DNA of 64,000 nucleotides from Diphasiastrum complanatum (taxonomy: Eukaryota > Streptophyta > Lycopodiopsida > Lycopodiales > Lycopodiaceae), in the NCBI GenBank assembly GCA_029204225.1, contig CM055100.1, positions 64,575,592-64,639,591 of the forward strand. The letters are read 5' to 3'. Made by a program: the position numbers and the translations under genes. The notes beneath the pieces are model-generated. The model saw nothing but the letters and a program-made list of their open reading frames with translations. It was not told the DNA's origin and ran no database searches. Below are positions 57,123 through 64,000 of the stretch, piece after piece. Positions within the stretch are counted from its first letter, which is position 1; each line of letters opens with the position of its first letter.

Positions 57123-58887
57123 TGTCTCATATAAGTAGCTTTTCATCTTCATTACTCAGTGAAGCTAGAGTCATTGACAAGTTCAATGGTTCTAACTTCT
57201 ATATTTGGAAGTTAAAACTTAGAATGATGTTGATAGATAGAGATCTTTGGGATGTAGTAGAAGGTGCAGACCTGAAACCAGAAGATGGTGATCAAGCAAA
57301 GGCCTGGAGGATCAAAGATCAGAAGGCCCTAGCATGTATCACACTCAATCTGGCCGACTCCCAAATATCTCATGTTACCACGTGCAAAACCTCTAAGGAA
57401 GCATTGGACTTGTTATCAATTCTTTATGAGACTCACAATGTAACCACGAGATTACATCTTAGAAGAAAGTTCTTTACTCTTAGCATGTCTGATTCTACTG
57501 CCATCACTTCTCACATCAACAGCTTCAAGTCCCTGCTAGATCAGTTATCAGATGTAGGATGTTCTATTCAAGATGATGATGTCATTATGACCTTGTTTTC
57601 TTCTCTTCCAAAGTCATATGAACACTTTGTGGTGATGATCTCCACACAACCCGACCTCACTCTTCAAAAGGTGATCGGTCATCTTCTTCAAGAAGAAATG
57701 TGGAGAAAGACTAGCAGCCTATCCACAAAGACAAATCCATGACTCTATACACCAAGAAGAAAGAGTATTCTAAGGGCAAAAATCAAGTGCAGTAGCAACA
57801 GCAGAAGCCTCACACTCAAGGTGAGCATGGTGGATCGCACAAGAAGCTTTTATGGAGATATTGCAAAAGAGCTAATTATGACATCAAGGAGTGTCACATT
57901 AGGATCTACAATGAGACAAAGAAGCAGCAACAACAACAGTAGCCAGACTCCTCCAACGCGGCCAAATTCAAGGAGCAAGACACACACTTGATAATGGCTT
58001 ACAACAGCAGCGAAGACTGTGATAGTTGGTACCTAGACAACGACGCTACCCAACACATGACCTCTCGCAAGGAATTGTTTACGGAGTACACAACTTATAG
58101 CAGAGACCAATTTATCTACCTCGGAGATTCTAGCACCATACGCGTGGAAGGCAAAGGAGCAGTGAAGATCAACTTCAACAACGATCTGTCCATTTGTGTT
58201 CCTAACATCTTTCATGTTTCTTAGTTATCAAAGGACTTGTTATCAGTCTCTAAGATAACTGATGAGGGCTACACTGTTACTTTCTCATCTGAGCAGTGTA
58301 CAATACTCGAGGAAGGTACTACTCTGATTACATGCACTAGAGTCGGAAATCTTTACGTACTCTCTAATTCAATTGCATTAGCTAGTATCTCTAATGAAAA
58401 TGTAAACGACAGTGCTATTTTGTGGCATAGTTGATTTGGAAACGTGAATATGAGATGACTTTCTTATATGCATTGTAATAATTTAGTTGATGGACTGAAT
58501 TTCTCTTCTTCATTAGATAGGAAATCTTTCCTTTGTCAATCAAGCATCTATGGGAAGCATTCTAGAAGCAAGTTTCCAAAATCACATTCCATCAAAACAC
58601 AGCATGTATTAGATCTTGTACATAGCGATCTTTGTGGTCCAATACCAACTCCATCCCTAGGAGATGCAGTCTATTTTATCACTTTCATAGATGATTATTC
58701 CATATGGTCTACAGTCATGTTCATTAAGCACAAATCTGAAGCCTTTGAATGCTTCAAGAGATTCAAGGCCATAGCTAAGACACAAACGTCTAGGAAAGTG
58801 AAGGCACTCCGAACTGATGATGGCGACGAATACATCTCTAACGAGATGTCTGACTACATGGCTGAGTTAGAATTAAAGCTAGAATCA
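57123..58887 (+). pseudogene. Copia gag-protease-integrase, truncated
   Basis: Gag starts MSHISSFSSSL at 57123: INKF-type start (IDKFNGSNFYIWKLKLRMML), ALDLLSILYETHN, LTLQKVIGHLLQEEM. The knuckle is ruined (WRYCKRANYDIKECH: first Cys and the His lost). The protease site reads YLDNDATQHMT, so DSG has become DND. Next come VPNIFHVS, LLSVSKITDEGY, a damaged WHS-stop where WHxRLGH is expected, HSDLCGPIP, FIDDYSIWS and RTDDGDEY. The sequence then leaves copia near 58887. RT and RNase H are absent. Confidence 0.87.
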
Positions 58888-58888
58888 C

Positions 58889-59153
58889 TGTGTTACTGTA
58901 CTGTGGGTCCTATCAATGGATAAGGATCAGTTGGCCTCGCCACGAGGCAAGTCGACGGGACACGCGTCCCGCCAACGACAACCTAAGTCATGCATGGCTT
59001 GCCTGAGTGAACAACTACATGTATAGTGTAATTTCATTTTGAGAAATACAGTTGCTATGTGAGCTTGCTGAGGAGAGTGTTTTCTGTCTGTGTTACTGTG
59101 TAGCATGATATGTGTTCTTGTGCAAAGCAAACTCTAAGTTGGTATCAGAGTCG
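58889..59153 (+). mobile_element. Truncated 5' LTR and PBS of the last copia
   Basis: Sequence abutting the truncated integrase runs to the primer-binding site TGGTATCAGAGTCG at 59140-59153. It contains the inverted repeat CGGGAC-ACGC-GTCCCG at about 58956-58971. The LTR left end is not certain. Confidence 0.5.
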
Positions 59154-60140
59154 TACAGGGAGTGTACACTATACAGTGTCGCCATTGAAGAGAGCTTCGG
59201 GAGAACTGTCTTCTGAGAGTTCGGAGTTTTATGGCAGGTTGAAGACGGAAAGAGAAGCACTGGTGCACGGTTTCTAATTTATAGAGGCTTGCTAAGCTCA
59301 GCAGAGGGATTATTAGCCTGTGCATAGCATCAGACAGGAGAAATTTGGTGAAAAATTGACAATTTTGAAGCCAGCTGAAAATTGAAACCAGACTTGGGGT
59401 TACGGTTTTTATACATACTGGTGATTTCTTCGTTGTTTGTGCACCGTTTTGGATGCCGTAAGGACAAGAAGGAAGCTAATCACATTGTCAACCAGCCACG
59501 GAGAGATTCTGAGGTTTATGTCAGAGATTTGTCTCCAGACAGTTAACCTAGCAGATTTGCGGTAAAAAGGTGATAAAAAGCCACTTTGTCAAGTTGAGCT
59601 AAAATCACCATTTCTCCACGGAATTTTCTGACTGAACACTCTACAGTCATGGATTCAGTAGGGCGACCCTGCTCCAGGCCTCAAATCGTGCTGAAAACGA
59701 TCCACAAGAGAGTTTAATCTGATAATTTTCAGAGAAGGGAGACGCGGCCGCAGACAGGGAGGTCGCGGGCTGTTCGCGCGCCCAACGCAATAGACAGCTT
59801 AGTGTACCGAAGACCATAGCGACTATAGGAGCATGGTTCGATGCCCAGATGCGGTTTGGACCTTTGGATGAGGTGTCAAATGAATCGACGGTCTAGAATC
59901 TATGATGGGAAAGAAATTTGAACCACAAGATTTGGTTCAGCCATTGGATGAGCTTTGAACAGGGCCCTGAAGAAGTGAAGTGCATTCTGGCCTTCAACTT
60001 CATTAAAAATTTTCATACTGAAAGTTGAGTTGGGTCCCTTCACAAGTGAAGAGTGAAGTTTCTTCAAAGTGAAGAAAGGAGCAGTTCGAGACGTCAAATC
60101 CGTCAAGAATCATGTTTCTGAAGTCAAAGTTGAATAGTGC
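59154..60140 (+). other. Leader and decayed gag start of the last copia
   Basis: About 1 kb between primer site and recognisable gag. The part near 59870-60130 has text resembling gag-coding sequence in broken frames. No other gene is visible. Confidence 0.4.
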
Positions 60141-60147
60141 CCCCGCA

Positions 60148-63100
60148 TGGAGCAAGGAGAGCACATTCAGACATACATGACCAAAATCAAGACAATGAGA
60201 GATGAACTGCATTCTATTGGAGAGCGCATACGTGATGTGGACTGGTGCATAATGCATTATGCGGCATTGCAGAACCCTATCAAATGTTTGTGAGTAAAAT
60301 AACATCAAGAGAAAGATTGCCAACCTTTGACAAGCTCACAGGAATCTTGATGCCGGAAGAACAACAACGAGAAATGGTGAAAGCTAGACGTCAAAATACT
60401 GATGATCAGGCACTTGCGACACGCCAAAAACAAGGCAAGGGCAAGGGCATGAAGAAGTCTAAGCAGCAATTTGCCAAGTCTCAGGAGGATGAGGGATCTT
60501 CCAGCAAAACTAAGAAGAAAGGCAAGTGCTTCCATTGTGGTAAAAAGGGCCATTGGAAGAGTGAATGTCGAAATTCCTAGCGGAACAAGACAAGGGGAAA
60601 CCAAAACAAGCAGGTAACCTTGTCGATGAGGGTGAGATTGAAGACTCTGGCATCTTCATATTTGCATTGTCATCTAATCAAGATGATCAAGCATGGTATA
60701 TTGACTCAGGAGCCACAAGACACATGACAGGTAACAAGAATTGGTTCAGTAGTTTGAAGCTGTTGGATAATGGAACATCTGTTTCACAAGCAAATGGTGA
60801 GGTGTGCATGATCAAGGGGATAGGCACAGTTTCAATCCAACTGCCTGATGGCAAAAGCAGGATGATCAGGGAGGTACTTTACGTACCAGGTTTGAAGAAA
60901 AATCTACTTTCTGTTGGAGTCATTACTGATCAAAAGTTGAAAGTAGAATTCGCCCATGATCGTTGCTTTGTGAAGGATGCGAACCAAAAGTTCAAAGTTA
61001 TTGCAAATGGAGTAAGAGAGCCCAATACAAAATTATATAGGTTGAATGCTACAATCAAGGGGCAACATGGACTTCTATCGTCCATTCCTTCGCAAACTGA
61101 GTTGTGGCACAAGAGGCTTGGTCACTTGAACTTGGGAAGCCTCAGTTTGATGAGAAAATTGGAGATGGTAACAGAACTGCCTACCATAGAAGATTACTTG
61201 AAGTCGATGTGCGAATCTTGTGTATATAAGAAGCAGCATCGAGAGAAGTTCAATAAAGGGGGTGTTGCAAGAGCAAAGAACATCTTGGATTTAATCCACA
61301 CAGATTTATGCGGGCCTATGAAGACCATGTCCTTAGGAAAAGCCTTCTATTTTATGACCTTTATTGATGATATGTCACATAAGATGTGGATCCACTTCTT
61401 GAAGAAGAAATCAGATGCATTTGATAACTTCAAAAACTTGGTCGAAAATCAAACAGGTAGGAAGATCAAAGTCCTAAGATCAGATAGTGGAGGTGAGTAT
61501 AAGTCTAATGACTTCAATGATCTTTGTGATCAATGTGGGATTAAAAGACAATTTACGCAAGCTCATAATCCTGCCCTCAATGGTGTAGCTGAACGCAAAA
61601 ATCATACGATTGTGGAAAGTGCCAGATCTATGCTAGCTGAGATGAAACTACCAAAAGATTTTTGGTCAGAAGCATGTAGCACGACAGTCTATCTTCAAAA
61701 TAGAAGTTGTACCATTGTCATACCAAAGATAACACCTGAGGAAGCATTCACGAAGAAGAAGCCAAAGGTGAACCACTTGTGAATCTTTGGATGTAAGGCC
61801 TTTGTACACATTCCTAAGGAAGAGAGACGTAAACTTGATGTAAAAGCTATCAAGTGTATATTGCTAGGATATGATGATCATGTGAAGGGCTATAGATATT
61901 TTGATCCAGTCAAAAACAAAATCCGTATAAGTCGTGATGTTATCTTTGATGAATCCATGATGTATGAAGACGAGGATGCTGAGAAGATAGACACATCCAG
62001 TAGGAAAGATGGTATAGTGAGGATACCACCTGATGATGATCCATTCGGTGACCTTCCGAGTGATGAACATGAGGATAAATCTCAAGATACTACCACTCAA
62101 CCTCAAGAAACAGGTTGGAGAGGAAGGGACAAAACTTTTGGTGCAAGAAGGATTGAAGTTGCAGGTGACAGACAAAGGAGAAGGATGTACCGTGGGATAC
62201 ATTTTCACCAGGAAGCCGATCACGTAACAAAAAGCTCCCTAAGTGGTTTGAGAGATTGATGGAGAGCCGCGACATAGATGACTTTCTAGGATCATCTAAC
62301 CAGGGAGAGCTACGAAGATGAACAAGAGAGAAGATACTACCTGAAAGATATGAAGCGAATTATGCTCTTTTATCTAGCATTATTCAAAGCAAAGAACCTT
62401 CGACTTATGGTGAAGCGAAGGCTGCCGACATTTGGGTCAAGGCCATGGGAGAGGAGATGGAGTCAATTGCTAAGCATAGCACATGGGACTTAGTAGAACC
62501 ACCAGTTGGCAAGAAACCCATTGGTTGCAAATGGGTATACAGGACTAAGTACCATGCAGATGGAAGTATAGCAAAGCACAAAGCAAGGTTGGTGATCAAA
62601 GGGTACGCACAAAATAAAGGCATTGACTATGAGGAGACCTTTGCGCCGGTTTGTAAGTGGAATACTCTACGTCTACTTATTGCTTCAGCTTCACATTTTG
62701 GTTGGCCTTTGCATCAGATGGATGTGAAATCCGCTTTTCTAAATGGTGAGTTAGAAGAAGAAGTGTTCATGGATCAACCTCAAGGCTTTGTAACGGAAGG
62801 ACAGGAAAATAAAGTATGTCGTTTGAAGAAAGCGTTTTATGGTCTTAAACAAACACCACGTGTGTGGTATAGCAGGATTGATGCCTAGTTTCGTTCAAAG
62901 GGGCTGGTGAGAACACATTCTGATCCAAAGCTATATGTCTTATGCTTTGATGGTATGGTTGCTTTGATTGCTCTTTATGTTGATGACTTGATTATTACGG
63001 GAAATAATCAAGAGATGATAGACATGATCAAGAAAGACCTCATGGAACAATTTGAGATGACGGATCTCAGCCTGATGCATTACTGCCTTGGAGTAGAAGT

Positions 63101-63926
63101 GTGGCAAAAAGGACATGAAGTGGGTTTAACACAGGTGAAGTATGTCAAAGAGTTGCTGCATAGGTTTCGTTTGCAGGATTGCAAACCAGTAAACACTCCT
63201 ATTGAACCAGGCAAAAAGCTTTCTAAGTTTGATGAGTCACAGTCATTTGATGCTACGCTATATAGACAGTTAGTAGGGAGCTTGATTTACCTTACCACGA
63301 CTAGACCAGATATATGCTATGTTGTTGGTATTGTAAGTCAGTTTATGGCAGCACCTACGGAAACGCATTGGAAGGCAGCTAAACACATTTTGCGTTATGT
63401 GAAAGGCACTTCAGAGTATGGCTTGATTTACAGGAAGCATGATGATTTACCTGAGTTGTGTGGCTATGTGGATGCAGACTGGGGAGGTGACTATGATGAT
63501 CATAGATCCACCACAGGATATATATTCCAGTTTTGTGGTAAGTGCTTTTCCTGGTCTAGTAAGAAGCAAAGTACAATTGCTCTTTCCACCACAGAAGTAG
63601 AGTACAAGGCAATGTGTAGTGCTGCACAAGAAGCTATATAGTTGAGACAAATCTTGGAAGAAATTGGCATGAAGCAGAAAAATCCCACGACTTTACATAG
63701 CAACGGTCAGAGTGGCATTCAGCTAGCAAAGAATCCAGCGTTCCATGCGAGAACTAAACGCATTGAGATTCAGTATCACTTCATACGTGAGAGGCTGCTG
63801 AATCGTGAAATTCATGTTGTTCATTGTAGCACAGAAGAACAACTAGCTGATATTTTCACTAAGCCACTTATTGGAGAAAAGTTTGATAAATTTAGATCGA
63901 AGCTTTCTATACTTAAAGTTTGTTGA
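60148..63926 (+). pseudogene. Copia gag-pol, best preserved in the window
   Basis: Gag end with CFHCGKKGHWKSEC (CCHC intact), then a frameshift into a 405-residue frame (60565-61782): protease YIDSGATRHMT, LWHKRLGHLNLGSL, CESC, integrase HTDLCGPM, RSDSGGEY and AERKNHTIVESARS (D, D, E present). TGA at 61780-61782. Next frame: LGYDDHVKGYR and SRDVIFDE. RT: CKWVYRTKYHADG, QMDVKSAFLNGELEEEV, YGLKQTPRVWYSRI, TAG at 62886, then ALYVDDLIITG. RNase H: YVDADWGG, STTEVEYKA, TAG at 63639, then HSNGQSGIQLA where CDNQSAI is typical, and FTKPLIGEKFDKF. Few disabling changes, but not functional as read. Confidence 0.92.
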
Positions 63927-63970
63927 CTTTAAAGCTATGTATATGACTGTATAAAAAGTGACTCTACTTT

Positions 63971-64000
63971 AAGGGAGAGAGTTAGAATTAAAGTTAAAAT
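63971..64000 (+). mobile_element. PPT and start of the 3' LTR, cut by the window edge
   Basis: A purine tract AAGGGAGAGAG (63971-63981) follows the pol stop and is followed by TTAGAATTAAAG. The LTR itself lies outside the window. Confidence 0.5.

Noticed and set aside
1-64000. CRISPR arrays, bacterial operons or organelle genes
   Set aside because: Repeats are microsatellites, LTRs or tandem duplications, and coding regions are spliced or retroelement-derived.

Overview
This window reads as nuclear DNA of a flowering plant. One spliced host gene is visible, and almost everything else is decayed transposable elements: Ty1/copia and Ty3/gypsy (chromovirus) retrotransposons primed by initiator-Met tRNA, LINEs, a hAT transposon, a SINE and long (CT)n/(AG)n microsatellites. 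Nothing bacterial, organellar or CRISPR-like was seen.

The host gene is on the minus strand. Six exons between 28723 and 5901 join in consistent phase into a predicted 453-residue homologue of alpha/gamma-adaptin-binding protein p34 (AAGAB). This cytosolic pseudo-GTPase family chaperones clathrin-adaptor assembly. The P-loop exon (28723-28594) is separated from exon 2 (13948-13888) by a 14.6-kb intron, and exon 3 (13705-13561) from exon 4 (7790-7460) by a 5.8-kb intron. Both introns are full of transposons, so the gene covers about 22.8 kb.

Layout. 1-5900: a SINE with perfect 10-bp target duplications, a cluster of short inverted-repeat motifs, and a minus-strand LINE relic. 5901-28723: the AAGAB gene. 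Intron 3 holds LINE pieces with tandem duplications. Intron 1 holds two reverse-oriented LTR relics, a LINE 3' end, a hAT gene split by a composite gypsy insertion, and a second gypsy relic. 29.5-37.2 kb: copia fragments in both orientations, including an integrase-to-gag chimera. 37.9-44.7 kb: a plus-strand copia relic split by a nearly complete minus-strand copia (38452-44355; two 614-bp LTRs; GTGAA target duplication). 44.7-51.3 kb: two convergent, spliced coding relics that I cannot assign to a family; one is split by another complete copia (46113-51184; ATGAA target duplication). 51.3-58.9 kb: a tRNA-Arg-like fragment, a copia RT fragment, a gypsy 3' end with its LTR, and a truncated copia. 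58.9-64.0 kb: a long, fairly well preserved plus-strand copia running to the window edge.

All copia and gypsy coding regions carry stops, frameshifts, deletions or active-site changes. The AAGAB gene is the only locus with intact exons, splice sites and conserved motifs. The most promising undescribed material is the convergent unassigned pair at 44.7-51.3 kb.
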